Of a DNA stretch of 64,000 bases, positions 42,416-54,699 are shown piece after piece. Each line of letters starts with the position of its first letter. The first letter of the stretch is position 1. The stretch comes from Aedes albopictus (taxonomy: Eukaryota > Arthropoda > Insecta > Diptera > Culicidae): NCBI RefSeq assembly GCF_035046485.1, contig NC_085138.1, positions 58,695,254 to 58,759,253 of the forward strand, written 5' to 3'. The notes under the pieces were generated by a model that was not told where the DNA came from, searched no databases, and was given only the letters and a program-made list of their open reading frames with translations. The position numbers and the translations under genes are program-made.

Positions 42416-44814
42416 AGTTATGGACAAATGAGTCAACTGATTGCAAGATGAGTCATAATATCCTTGGTTGCGGGTGACAGATGAAAATTCCACATGAATG
42501 GATTGCAGCCAGCGTTTAAAGAAAACCATGCAAATGGTATGTGGGTTCGATACTCGATGCATTTCATAATCTTTTCGTAAATGCTTTTTTGAGGTCCCGG
42601 ATCATCAATCAAAAATTCATCTCAAGTGCACCTTTATTTGCGCAAATAAATACATTTTAATTTACTTTCCAATCTGCCTGGTGTGGGAACCAATTGCATA
42701 GCAAACCACTCATCAATCCTTCAAGGGCTGGGACAACCGTCAGTGTCATCTTCGTTGTCCAACGAAACGACAGTATGTAACAATAACTGTCTGAAGCAGT
42801 TTCTCCCTTCCGCCCGTCAAACACACAATGTCCACCGGACACCGATCCGTCATTCGTTCCAATCATAACCAAACCAAGTTGTGTGTGTACTCTTGCGCCA
42901 GATTTCACCCATCCATGTGTGCCCACCCAAAAGGGAAAGTCCATTCAGTAGAACCAATATTTGCCCTTACGATTTCTGTTGCAGTCAGTCATCCTCTATA
43001 GAAGAGCTGCTGCTTCTGCTGCTCCATTCATTCATCGGTGGTATTTGCCCATTCAATTATGCTCTTTGAAGCACACCCCAGTGTACATGTGCAATGTGCA
43101 TTCAGAGCGGTGAAAAGACATGTGATTCACCACCATCCATGGTTAGATGGTCCGCCAACCAAAAAGACATCCGACCGAGATGATCTACTAACCATTATGT
43201 GAGGGCTCTCACACACGTAAGGGACCGATCCGTACCGTTGTTGTCGTCCAATTTGTGCTCACCTCCTCGGAGAGTTCCAAAAATGCAATCAAAAATCGAT
43301 TAGTGCAACGTTGGTTTCCCAATTTTGAACTTTGATTGGAAGAGTGTTGGTTGGGCTACTGCTTCTTTGAGTCCACGCAAGGAGGAAACGAGTAGCAGCG
43401 GTGCTGCGGTGGGTGCACTTTTGATTGGAATTTGCTCAATCAGGATGAACCAATTAATTTTTCGTTGTGGCCCACATTTTGATGAACATGCGGGGGTGAT
43501 GATGTCAATTTTCAATTTAGAAGTGCTTGACATCGATAACTACCGTAAGAATGAGTTTGTTAAATAGAACGTTGATACTGTCCATCATGACCTGACCAGA
43601 TGGAAATAATCATAGGGTATCCATTCCCTTATAAGTGCTCCTATTTTCCATCCTACTTAAAAACACAGTTTGGAGCGCTGTGGTAGAATTGGTACTAGAT
43701 TAAGGACAGACTTGTTAGAAACCCAAAATGGCCGCCACAATGGCCGACTTTGGCACCTACTCACGATTTCGAGAGCACAAATTTCTTCGTAAACAAAACC
43801 AGCGCACGTGAGCTTTTTATTTCAAGCTAATTACAAGTGAGCAAGAACAGAATAATGAAATACATTGTTGTTTGAAGCTTGCTTCTTGAGATTTGTGCGC
43901 CTGAAGTTTCGATGCAATGTTGAAGCGGGATTTCAAGACGTTTGTCCTTAAGACATATTTTTAATAGATCTACTATGAAAGAATCAAGAAATTGATTGAA
44001 TCATGAAATTAAATAACAGGAAAATTGATCTGCTCATCACAACTGCAATCGCATTGCTTGACCACTTTAACCGCACACATAGGCCGTTTGGTGCGTTGTT
44101 GTTGTTGCGCTTTGTTCCCATTGAGAACTGGATTAGAGCCAACGAAAGCGAAACTTTTAACCGGCATGGTGTGTGGCAGCGGCCAACGTTCGTCGAAGAC
44201 GATGATGATGATCAGATGAAGAGACGCAACACTGTTTGACGTAATGCTGGCTTGCTTGCATTCCGGGCTCTGCCCGCCGTGGCCGATGCGATGCCTACAC
44301 GGTCTAATTTTTTGGGCAGTTTAATTCGATTTTTTTTCGCTCCATCACCGATCGGATGAGCGAAAATAAAGATGCAAAATCGACCGTTTTGCAAGGTTTA
44401 ACGCGAAACGGCGATGGAGTTGCGGTAGGCTAGCGGTTAAATGCAAAATGCAATAGTCAAGGTTGTTGGCTTAGGCGGGGCAGTTTAGGTCAAATTAAGT
44501 TTTAACCGGTTTCGTCTTTATTATAAATTGCAATTTGCAAATTGGGCTGGCTTAGAAATGAGGTTCTCGAGTAAATACTTCGCAAAATACTTCGTCCATT
44601 TTTTTTTCTAGTGTTACGTCCCAAATGAGACAGAGTCAGCTTCTATTGTTATTTACATTTTATTGGTAGCCACCAATTAACAACAACAAATGCTCCATAG
44701 AAAATCAAAAAGCTCTCCATAAAGATTGAACATACACTAACCGCCATAAATATGGAATCGCATCGTCCAGTATTGCAACACCCCAATTGAATATTGCAGC
44801 ACCCCCAGAAAATT
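42416..44814. other. Unassigned sequence, no recognised gene
   Basis: Contains several short frames without motifs. A stretch near 43718-43760 (AAAATGGCCGCCACAATGGC) is a word I associate with dispersed mosquito repeats. An asparagine/aspartate-coding GATGATGATGATGA tract lies at 44200-44213. No splice-bounded exons are convincing. Confidence 0.4.
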
Positions 44815-45035
44815 TGGCATCACCTGAAGACTTCATCATGTTCTAAACTGTATCTCAAAAACCGTATCCCCTGCATAGTTTAGACCTTCGGCAAAGTTGA
44901 TCAGACGGTTTAAGACTATCAATCAAATGGTGTTAAATTCAGTGCGGAACTCCGCCGCTATGTGGCGCCAGTGTGCATTTAAAACGAAGTACTTTGACAT
45001 GGTTTATCTCATGATTCTGACCACCTAGAAAGTTG
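44815..45035 (-). repeat. Left inverted repeat flanking the 24-bp array
   Basis: Its reverse complement (AACTTTCTAGGTGGTCAGAA, CATGAGATAAACCATGTCAA, CGCCACATAGCGGCGGA, GCCGAAGGTCTAAACT, AGGGGATACGGTTTTTGA) matches 48045-48226 closely. The two copies flank the 2.6-kb array at 45.03-47.66 kb in opposite orientation. Confidence 0.8.
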
Positions 45036-47660
45036 GATGCCTCCATGAGTTTTATCAGAGATTTCTCCAGAAGCTCATTCAGTAATTTCTACAGGAGTTT
45101 CTTCATGAAATCTTGTAGGAGTTCCTTCAATAATTTCCTTAGGATTATAATCAGGCATATCTCCTGGAAATACTTGAAAGATCCTTCATGGAGTTTCTAC
45201 AAGAATTCATCCTGGATTTTCTTCTGAAATTCTTTAGCGGATACCTCCTGCAAATCCTTCCCCCTACTCGGAAAGATTCCCTTCGAGAGATTCCGCTGAA
45301 AATCCTTCGAGGATTCCACCCGGAACTCCTGCGGAGATTCCTACCTAAATTCTTTCGGGAGTTCCCATGGAATTCCAGGGATTTCTCTTGTAATTTCTTC
45401 GGAGATTCCTTCTGGACTTTCTTCCAAGATTCCCCTGGACTTCCTTCCAGGGTTTTTCCTGGAATTCCTTCGAGAATTCCTCCTGGAATATCTTCGAAGA
45501 TTTTTCCTAGAATTCTATCGGGAAATTCGCCTAGAATTCTTTCAGGGATTCCTCTTAGAATTTCTTTGGGGATTCTTCCCTGATTTTCTTTTGAAGTTTC
45601 CTCCAAGACTACCACCGAAAATTCTTCCTGCAATTCTTTCGGCGATTTATCCAAATATTCTGTTGTGGATATCTCCTGAAATTCCTTCGGGGTTATCGAC
45701 GGATTATAATTATTAGTCGTGGTTTAATCCTGGAATTCCTTCGCGGCTTCATCCTGGAATTTCTTTGTTGATTCCTCTTAGAATTCCTTCGGAAATTCCT
45801 CTTGTGATAACTTCGGGGATTCCTCATGGAATTCCTCCGGAGATTTCTCCTGGACTTCCTTTGGGAACTCTTTCTGGAATAGTTTCGGGGGTTCATTCTG
45901 GAATTATTTCAGAGATTCCTCGTAGAATTAATTCTGGAATTTCTCCTGGATTTTTTTTTATCGAGGATAACACTTGAAGGATTCCTCTTGAAATTCTTTC
46001 AAGGATTTCTCCTGATATGCTGTCGTGGGTTTCTCCTGAAATTCATTCGGGATTTCCTCCTGGAATTTCTTCGATTGTTTCATCTAGAATTCCTACGGAG
46101 ATTCCTCCTTGATTTTCTGCAGAAGTCCTGCTGGAATTCCTTCGGGGATTCCTCTTGAAAATCCGTCGATTATTCCGCTTGGAAATCCTCTAGAGATTCC
46201 ACCCAGATTTCCTTCAGGGGTTCCCCCTAAGATTCCCGCCGGGATTTCTCCTGTAATTTCTTCGGAAATTTCTCTTGAAATTCCTTCAGGAAATCCTCCT
46301 GGAATTCCGTTGGGTATTCTTTCTGGACTTCTTTCAGGGATTCCTTCGGAGATCCCTCCTTGAATTCTTTCGGAGATTTCTTATGGAATTTGGAGTTCTT
46401 TTGGGGATTTATCCTGGAATTATTTCGGGGATTGCCCGTGGGGTTCTTTCGGAAACTTCTCCTGAACTTCCTTCAAGGATTCCTTCTGAAATTTCTTCGG
46501 GGATTCCTCCTGAAATTTCTACGAGAACTCCTCCTGGCATTACTTCGGAGATTCCTCCTGGATTTCCTTCAGAGTTTCCTCTTGGAATTCCTGTTGTGGT
46601 TCCTCTTCGAATTTCTTCGGAGATTCCTCCAGATATTTCTCATGGAATTCCTCCGGGGATTCCACCTAGAATTCCTCCGGGGTTTCTTACTATGGCATTC
46701 CTTGGGGAATTTCTTCTGAATACCTTCGGTGATTCCTCCTAGAATTCCCTAACGAATTTCTCCTGGAACTCATTCAGAGATTCTCTGGATATTTTTCATT
46801 GATCCCTTCTACGAATCCTTTGGGGATTCTTCCTCGAATTCCCTTGGAAATTCATACTGGAATTCTTTTGGGGGGTCCTGCTGGAATTTCTTTGAGGATA
46901 ATTGCTGAAAGTCGTTTGGGATTCACGCCGGATTTTTTTTCGGAATTTGTTCTTGAAATTCCTGCGGGGATTCCTCCTGAATTGCATTTGGGGATTCCCT
47001 CTAAAATTCCTTCTAAGATTCCTTTTCAATTTCATCCAAGGGTTCCTCATGGAATTTCTTCGAGGATTCCTCTAGGTTTTTTATGGTTCCTCCTTGAAAT
47101 CTTGTAAGCATACCTTCACGAATGACTATGAAAACTCTATCTAGAATTTCTTTGGGGATTCCTGCTGGACTTCCTTCATGGGTTCCTCCTGAAATTCTTT
47201 CGGAGATTCCTCTTGATATTCCTTTGTGGATTCCTCCGGGAATTCCTTCGGGGTATCCTCTTAGAGTTCCTTAAGGGATTTGTCTTACAATTCGTTCGTG
47301 GATTCCTGCTGGACTTCCTTCAAAGTTTCCTCCTGAAATTTCTTCGGGTATTCCTCCTAATATTCCGTCGAGGATTCCTTCTAAAATTTACACGGGAACT
47401 CCTCCTGGAATAACTTTGAAGTTTTCTCTTGGAATACCTGTGGTGATTCCTCTTTTATTTTTTTTCGGAGATTCCTCCTGGAATTCCTTAAATTCTCCAT
47501 GGATTTTCTCCAGAATTCTTCCTGGAATTAACTCGGGGTTTCCTTCTTGAATTTTTCCGGTGATTTCTCCAAGAATTCCTTCGGAAATTCCTTCTAGAGT
47601 TCCTTCGAGGATTCCTTCTTGAATTTATCCGGGGATTACTTCTGATTTCCAATGGGGATT
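45030..47660 (+). repeat. Large 24-bp tandem array (GGAATTCC TTCGGGGATTCC type)
   Basis: About 2.6 kb of units of period 24, made of two related 12-mers: GGAATTCCTTCG and GGGATTCCTCCT. It is much better preserved than the other arrays. In one frame it reads IPSGIPPG-like repeats and in the opposite strand NPRRNSRRN-like repeats, giving long open frames on both strands. These look like collagen-type proteins but are repeat translations: similar frames exist in several registers and no start or splice context supports them. Confidence 0.85.
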
Positions 47661-47859
47661 CACTGTGTGAAATGTTTCAAGCGTGTGAATAATATTTTTC
47701 AAGAATGCGACTGTTTAATATGACGTCATGCGCTTCATTATTGTTGCTGGAATCGTCACGTCATGCTCGTTTGGATACTGAATTTGACAATTCGTTTTGA
47801 TAGAACGGATTCATCTTCACGGATCTATGTTTACTCTACCATCCATAGTGACTACAATT
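47661..47859. other. Short spacer between the 24-bp array and the right inverted repeat
   Basis: No features recognised; contains GTGACGTCA-like words but no proven regulatory role. Confidence 0.35.
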
Positions 47860-48231
47860 TGATAGCCACAAACCTTCTGATCAACTTTGCTGAAGACACG
47901 AACTTTCTAGGTGGTCAGAATTATGAGATAAACCATGTCAAAGTACTTCGTTTTTATGCACACTAGCGCCACATAGCGGCGAAATTACGTACGAAACATT
48001 CCACCATTTGGGGGTCATAAACCTTCTGATCAAATTTGCTGATGACACGAACTTTCTAGGAGGTCAGAATCATGAGATAAACCATGTCAAAGTGCTTCGT
48101 TTTAATGGCACACTGGTGCCACATAGCGGCGGAATTACGTATCAAACATTCCAACATTTGAGAGTTATAAACCTGCTGAACAACTTTGCCGAAGGTCTAA
48201 ACTTTGCAGGGGATACGGTTTTTGATATATA
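47860..48231 (+). repeat. Right inverted repeat, present as two tandem copies
   Basis: Two diverged direct copies (about 47866-48015 and 48016-48170, followed by a third start). They share AAACCTTCTGATCAA, ACGAACTTTCTAGG, GGTCAGAATNATGAGATAAA, CCATGTCAAAGT and GCCACATAGCGGCG. They are the inverse of the segment at 44815-45035. Non-coding. Confidence 0.8.
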
Positions 48232-48235
48232 CATA

Positions 48236-48287
48236 CAGGGGATAGATAAAATAATCGGGACAGGCAAAATTTTCACTTCTCAAAAAA
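48236..48287 (+). mobile_element. Terminal fragment of the CAGGGGATAGA long-TIR family
   Basis: After TA (48234-48235) it reads CAGGGGATAGATAAAATAAT, CGGGACAGGCAAAATTTTCA, matching the first 50 bases of the element at 32766. It stops at an A-run (48284-48296) just before the giant GTCT repeat. The opposite end was not found. Confidence 0.75.
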
Positions 48288-48298
48288 AAAAAAAATCA

Positions 48299-49624
<1,326 letters not shown>

Positions 49625-50844
49625 GGCATGGAAATTGGGGGCACATATGCTTACTAAAGAAATCAATACCCCATATATTTCACTTCAAGTGTCACATATG
49701 CAAAATGATACGCAGCAACTTTTCAACGAACATATCTCCACATCAAGCCGAAGCTTCGAGAAAAAAGACTAATATCAACATCCAAACACACATAGTGGAT
49801 GAAAAGTTCCTCCACCAAATGACAGCTATGCAGTGCACTTTCCCCTCCGCAGAGACAGACATGCAGAATTGCAAAATACTTGCACAAACTTTTCTTAACT
49901 TTCGTCTCCCGTCGGTCTGCTGCTTGTCATTCCCATATTGGAGCCGCAGATTAAGCAACAGCTGGATCGTTTCAGAGAGCAATATTGTTCTACACTTCTA
50001 GACGTACTTTTCACAAGGACTTAAATGAATTTCATGATCAGCTTTATCGTTCTGAGAAAACATTCTGACAAGTACTAATAAACGAAAAACTATACTTGTA
50101 ACAATTTTTGAATATGTAAGATATGGGTTCATCCCATCACCGACCGGGCATAGGTAGAAACAATTTCCCAGAACTGTTGCATCGTCAAAATTTCCCGTTC
50201 ACAGCTCGGTTTCGGTTCAGTGCATACGAAAGTCAAGAAATTACCCGGAAGATTGCACTCGACTGCTTGCAGTCGGGGTAGTTTAACGATAACCAAGTTC
50301 TGCCTGGCAGAGCAGCCGCATTATTTTTCTCGTCATGTCGTACAAGTGCTACCTCTAGAGGTGAAGGTCTGGATTTTCGAAAGGCAGTTCTGCTGTAGCT
50401 ACAGAAAGACAGCTAAAGACAATGTTCCACTGCTCTGGAAGCGAGGAAGTTTGGCACTACTGTGCTGTGCGGAACTTGAGTGGCAGAACTTTCTGCCGGT
50501 GTGGTTGGCAGTTTGTCGTGGAAATGAGCTTCTGGCAATTTGTGCGCCAAACTGTTCGTATGTGTCGCCTGTGGCGCCAAGCACCACTACTGTTTCGGGT
50601 GCAATTTCGTTGCAAGGAAATTTGAAAAGTTTTAAGAAATTGTGACAGGGTTGTGATGTGTTTTGCGAATTCCACAGGCGAAATACGGAGTTTTGTGCCA
50701 AATTTTCATTATTTTAACGAGGTCGCTTAAAAAGTTTTGATGAATGCACTTGCTAGGGCTAGAGAGTGACAGTCATTTTCATTTGAAATCGGTTTATGAC
50801 GCTACAAACTTTCCAGCTGAAAGCGGTCTTTGGCATCGACGGGT
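49625..50844. other. Unassigned sequence
   Basis: The longest frame (50220-50645, plus, 141 codons) has no motif, and the other strand is equally open. Locally higher GC at 50220-50640. No repeat ends found. Confidence 0.4.
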
Positions 50845-50850
50845 AAATAC

Positions 50851-51752
50851 TAGTGTGGGTCATCGGAACCGTTTTCTCAGATCAAAGCTTTTTTGGTTCC
50901 ATTTCGGGTCCTGAGTATCTGTGCAAAATTTGAGCACGATCGGTTGCGTCTACATTTTGCGCATTGCAATTGAAATTTGTATGGGATTTTGTATGGGAAA
51001 ACACACTTTTTTGCATTTTTTGTCAAAAGTTGAAAAAGTTTGTCTGAAACTTTTTAACCAATACTATTAAATGATAGCCTAGGATGTTCCGAAAAACTTT
51101 GTTGAAGACCGCAAAGTGATCCGATGCTTGTGAAAATAGTTGTAACCAACAAACTATTGTGGAGCGGGCCTGGTGTGATGGTTAGAATACTTGACTATCA
51201 CGCCGAGGACCTGGGATCGAATCCCCCTCCCGACAAACTTGCAAAATGTGAGTTCTTCCTTCGGAAGGGAAGTAAAGCGTGGGTCCCGAGATGAACTAGC
51301 CTAGGGCTAAAAATCTCGTTATTACAGAAAAAAAAAAAAAAAAAAAAAACTGCATACATGTGTTTATGCTTTAACATGTAAAGGAATAACAATAGCAACA
51401 AAATCATGCAGTTTCGCCAAGCAATACTAACGATATAACTTTTTTCATATGCATCAAATCACTTCACGGTCTATGACAAAGTTTTTCAGGACACCCTAGG
51501 CTATGTTTTCACTTTATCGATTACATGGTTTTAGAAAAAAAAGAGCTTGTTATGTGAGATATGCAAAAAAGTGTGTTTTCCCATGTAAAACCCCATACAA
51601 ACTTCAAACGCGATGCGCAAAACGTAGACATAACCGATTGTTCTCAAATTTTGCACACATATTTGGGTCCTGAAATGGGATCAAAATAGCTTTGATCTGA
51701 TGGGATACCATTGAATTTTTCATTTTTCCATATAAACGATGACCCACTCTAG
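50851..51752. mobile_element. Long-TIR element with 6-bp TAAATA duplication and nested SINE
   Basis: The ends are CTAGTGTGGGTCATCG and, reversed, CTAGAGTGGGTCATCG. The flanks TAAATA lie at 50845-50850 and 51753-51758. The inverted arms run about 300 bp each with moderate divergence (shared GATCAAAGC, ATTTCGGGTCCTGA, CAAAATTTGAG, CGATCGGTT, GGGAAAACACACTTTTTTGC). The centre is interrupted by a tRNA-derived SINE (51161-51349). No transposase is present, so this is a non-autonomous element. Confidence 0.8.
51161..51349 (+). mobile_element. tRNA-derived SINE with poly-A tail
   Basis: It begins GGAGCGGGCCTGGTGTGATG. Box A TGGTGTGATGG is at 51171-51181 and box B GGATCGAATCC at 51214-51224, 32 bases apart, as in a tRNA-type Pol III promoter. 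A non-tRNA body follows (CTTCCTTCGGAAGGGAAGT, CCCGAGATGAACTAGCC) and then a tail of 21 A. It would be transcribed by Pol III and mobilised by a LINE. It resembles Aedes SINEs of Feilai type; the family name is not confirmed. Confidence 0.85.
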
Positions 51753-51758
51753 TAAATA

Positions 51759-52122
51759 CATACTTGTGAGGACCAGAACGAAGTCCCCTGGTGGTCGTGT
51801 ACTTCTGCATACAATGTAGAATGGGCAAATAACATCACATATATTATTTGTATAATGAAACAATACCAAATCGTTTTGATATAATCGAATATTCGATTCG
51901 ATGGCAATCAACATGCCGGTCAAAAACCAATTACAATTTTAATGAATTTTGTTTCAACAAACGACACACACTATTCTCATCATTGGTCAATCCAGTAGTG
52001 GTTTGCTGTTTGCTGTCTGAGTATACGAACTAGCAAAATAATTCCCACGAATTGCAATTTTAATTTCACCTTATCAAATTAACTAACCCACGCCATTTCC
52101 CACATCTCATTTGTCATTTCAG
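51759..52122. other. Unassigned sequence, 3' end of the inferred intron
   Basis: AT-rich with a pyrimidine-containing acceptor (CTCATTTGTCATTTCAG) ending at 52122. No other feature recognised. Confidence 0.4.
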
Positions 52123-52220
52123 GTAATTTTGACCAACAAGTAAAAACGCAAACCTCGCTGCCTCAACAACCCCTCCCCACCCATGGTGGCACAATTGCTC
52201 CTTACTATCCAGGTAGTACG
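52123..52220 (+). CDS. Second coding exon (partial gene), Pro/Gln-rich
   Basis: The acceptor TTTGTCATTTCAG ends at 52122 and the consensus donor GTAAGT starts at 52221. The two leading bases complete the Gly codon left by exon 1 (phase 1). Then 32 codons read NFDQQVKTQTSLPQQPLPTH and GGTIAPYYPGST, ending in phase 0. Composition is Pro, Gln, Thr and Tyr, like the disordered N-terminal part of adaptor, RNA-binding or scramblase-type proteins, but I do not recognise it. The next exon was not found with confidence and probably lies outside the window. Codon usage here is more GC-rich than the surrounding AT-rich intron. Confidence 0.6.
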
Positions 52221-53013
52221 GTAAGTGTCATGCGATTAATTTGATGGCACGCGGTAACCGCGCACGACAAACAATGCAGTTCGGTCACCCAGTCCGGCCC
52301 AACCCAACCGGGCGAGGTCTGACTGAATCATATCTTTTCAAGTAAAATACAAACGGAGATTTATGCATCCATTGTTTGTACCACTGGCTGCTGCGGTCCA
52401 GTCCCAGACTGCATATCGCAGCCCCAGCCATCGTCGTTTTGCTGATATGCGCGGAGGTTTGGTGACAATTTACATTACACGATTACATGCGGCGGTGTTT
52501 GTTTATTACGTTTAACTGTCCATTGAATGCGAAAAAAAAAAAAGAAAATGCCATTTCTTTTCGTTTCGATGTAGAAACGGTGGCAAATATTTAACTTTGG
52601 TCGGTACTGGGTAGTCGACGAACAATAGGCTAATAAACATGCTATCACGTGTGTGCGGTTACCTATGTGGAGCTGGATGTGGACAAATTATAACTATCTG
52701 CGCGATATCATCAAGACAACCTCCAGCATTCATTTGGCGGCGACTTGGGTACACAGAGGGAGCACGATTTGTAGATATGTATGTGATTATCATTTGCCAC
52801 AATCTGATGGTCTTGCATTGCGATGGGTAGAGTGATTTGGACCCAACCAGTGGCGTCCAGACATGAATGGAATTGCAATTTACATAACAATAATATGAAC
52901 AGAACAATCATGACTTAAAAATTTTTAGAAATCGGTATCCAAGGTCAAGAAAATAAAATTAGACTCCTATCATAATCCTACGATTAAATCATGACGGTGA
53001 TACTTGATACATC
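52221..53013. other. Intronic sequence between exon candidates
   Basis: More GC-rich in the first 400 bases than the repeat arrays, then AT-rich. No repeat ends or coding motifs recognised. Confidence 0.35.
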
Positions 53014-53095
53014 ATGGGTCAATACGCTCCGTTGAATCAACGCCGTATGATGGATCCTCCCAATATTGCTCCAGTCATTGCCATGCCCCCTGGAG
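53014..53095 (+). CDS. Candidate start-codon exon, Met/Pro-rich
   Basis: An ATG with A at -3 and G at +4 opens 27 codons, MGQYAPLNQRRMMDPPNIAP then VIAMPPG, plus one base, followed by a weaker donor GTAATT. An in-frame TGA at 53005-53007 precedes it, with no acceptor AG in between, so it can only be a first coding exon. It ends in phase 1, whereas the exon at 52123 ends in phase 0, so the two cannot share a downstream acceptor in the same frame. It could be an alternative promoter's exon, another gene's start, or chance. Confidence 0.3.
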
Positions 53096-53430
53096 GTAAT
53101 TTACAACCGCAAACCGCCATCTTGTTCGTGGTCTGTCATAGATTTGCTGGCCTCTCCATAGTAGTCTACTGAATATTGACCGCCGAATATTGTTCATAAC
53201 ACCTTATGTTCAAAGACACCAAAGGCTCCACAGCCGATTTCATTCAACGTCCAAGTCTCGTGATCATATAGAGATACATGAAGGATCAACTAGAATTTTG
53301 TCTTCATCTTTGAACTACGTCATTTCAGCTGGCTACGGAATCCGTGGAGAGTCCTATCCACAGCTGCAATACGCCTTTTCATCTGCGGGTAACATCACAT
53401 GACACTAGATTCCACTACATCATATTATTC
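53096..53430. other. Unassigned sequence
   Basis: No motif or repeat boundary seen. The frame at 53190-53402 is open but unsupported. Confidence 0.35.
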
Positions 53431-53830
53431 ACCACTTCTCCAGGGATTTCTTTAGTTTCTTATATCTTCAGAAATTGCTCCAGCGATTCTTTGAGAAAAT
53501 CGTCCAGAGAATATCTTAGAACTTTTGCCATGAATGCCTTCGGAGATTGCTATGAGAAGTGCTCCAAGAATTCTTCTTCTTCTAGGATTCCTTTAAAATT
53601 AAAAACCCTTTCCTTTGGAATTTTCTCCAAATTTTACCTCAGAACTTTCATATTAAACCTTCGCTGGATTTCTTCCGTTATTGCTCCAATGGTTTCTTTC
53701 GAAAACTCTCCAGAAATTCTTCCATGCAGCGCTTGAAAATTTCCCCTAGAATTTCCTTTGGAATTTTCGGAATGCCAAGGTTATCCTCTATGGTTTTCTT
53801 CCAAAGCTATTCCATGGATTCAAGCCCGTG
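53431..53830 (+). repeat. Degenerate 24-27-bp array
   Basis: Units of TTCTCCAGGGATTTCTTTAG type, heavily diverged, plus orientation. It ends shortly before the hAT-like element. Confidence 0.6.
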
Positions 53831-53902
53831 CACAAGGGAAGGATTCTGTGGGTTGAAACCCTCTCTTTGCCCCAAGTTCATGCACTAGGCACCCCTCCGC
53901 AT

Positions 53903-54655
53903 TAGGGTGGCCCACACTTATATGAAAAACAAAAATTTCAAAAAATACCAAGTCTTACCTCCTAAATTAGTTGTTTTGGACTTCCAGAAGCTACGTTCAG
54001 AATTTGAGCAAAATCGGTTGAGCCTAAGGGGGCGCTCAAAACGCTTGAAGTTTGTATGGGAAAACTTGTCCAAATGTATGCAGAAATTTTAAATTTTCGA
54101 GTTTTGCCGCTAGGTGGCGCTGTAAGCGTTCAATGATCAAACCCTTTGGTATTATTGTAGGTGACTATATGCCAGAGAACTTTGTCGAAGACCGCGAAGT
54201 GATTCGACGGCTGTGAAAAAAGTTATACCCTAGGCAAAGTGAGGCAAAGTATTGAGATTTCATTATTGATATTATTCCTTTACATGTATTGGAAAAATAA
54301 CAATAAAGTTTATCCTCACTTTTCCTAGGGTATAACTTTTTTCACAGACTTTGGATCACTTTGCGGTCTTCGACAAACTTGTTTGCCATATAGTCACCTA
54401 CAATAATACCAGAGGGTTTGATTATTGAACGCTTACAGCGCCACCTAGCGGCAAAATTCGAAAACTTAAAATTTCTGCATACATTTGACCACGTTTTCCC
54501 ATACAAACTTCAAGCGTTTTGAGCGCCCCCTTAGGCTCAACCGATTTTGCTCAAATTTTGAACGTAGCTTCTGGGAGTCCGAAACAACTGATTGAGGAGG
54601 TAAGCCTTGGCATTTTTAAAAATTTTTGTTTTTCATATGAGTGTGGGCCACCTTA
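53903..54655. mobile_element. hAT-like long-TIR non-autonomous element (8-bp duplication)
   Basis: A 753-bp element with ends TAGGGTGGCCCACACTTATA and, reversed, TAAGGTGGCCCACACTCATA. The 8-bp duplication CTCCGCAT lies at 53895-53902 and 54656-54663. Eight-base duplications and TARGG ends are hAT hallmarks. The inverted arms run about 320 bp each (shared GGGGGCGCTCAAAACGCTTG, CGCTAGGTGGCGCTGTAAGC, CTATATG, AAGTTATACCCTAGG). No transposase frame. Confidence 0.85.
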
Positions 54656-54699
54656 CTCCGCATTTTACCGAAAATGCACAAAATGCATCCCTTTTCGTC

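Noticed and set aside
40898..42562. Frames of 470-550 codons (KQSKA and CFALL repeats)
   Set aside because: They are translations of the CTTTG microsatellite, open in every frame on both strands.
46109..46742. Collagen-like or silk-like protein (GIPSGIPP repeats)
   Set aside because: The same array is open in other frames and strands; there is no start context, splice sites or signal peptide, and the period is set by a 24-bp DNA repeat.
50220..50645. 141-codon plus-strand frame
   Set aside because: Three other frames over the same stretch are also open for 65-100 codons; no motif and no splice context.
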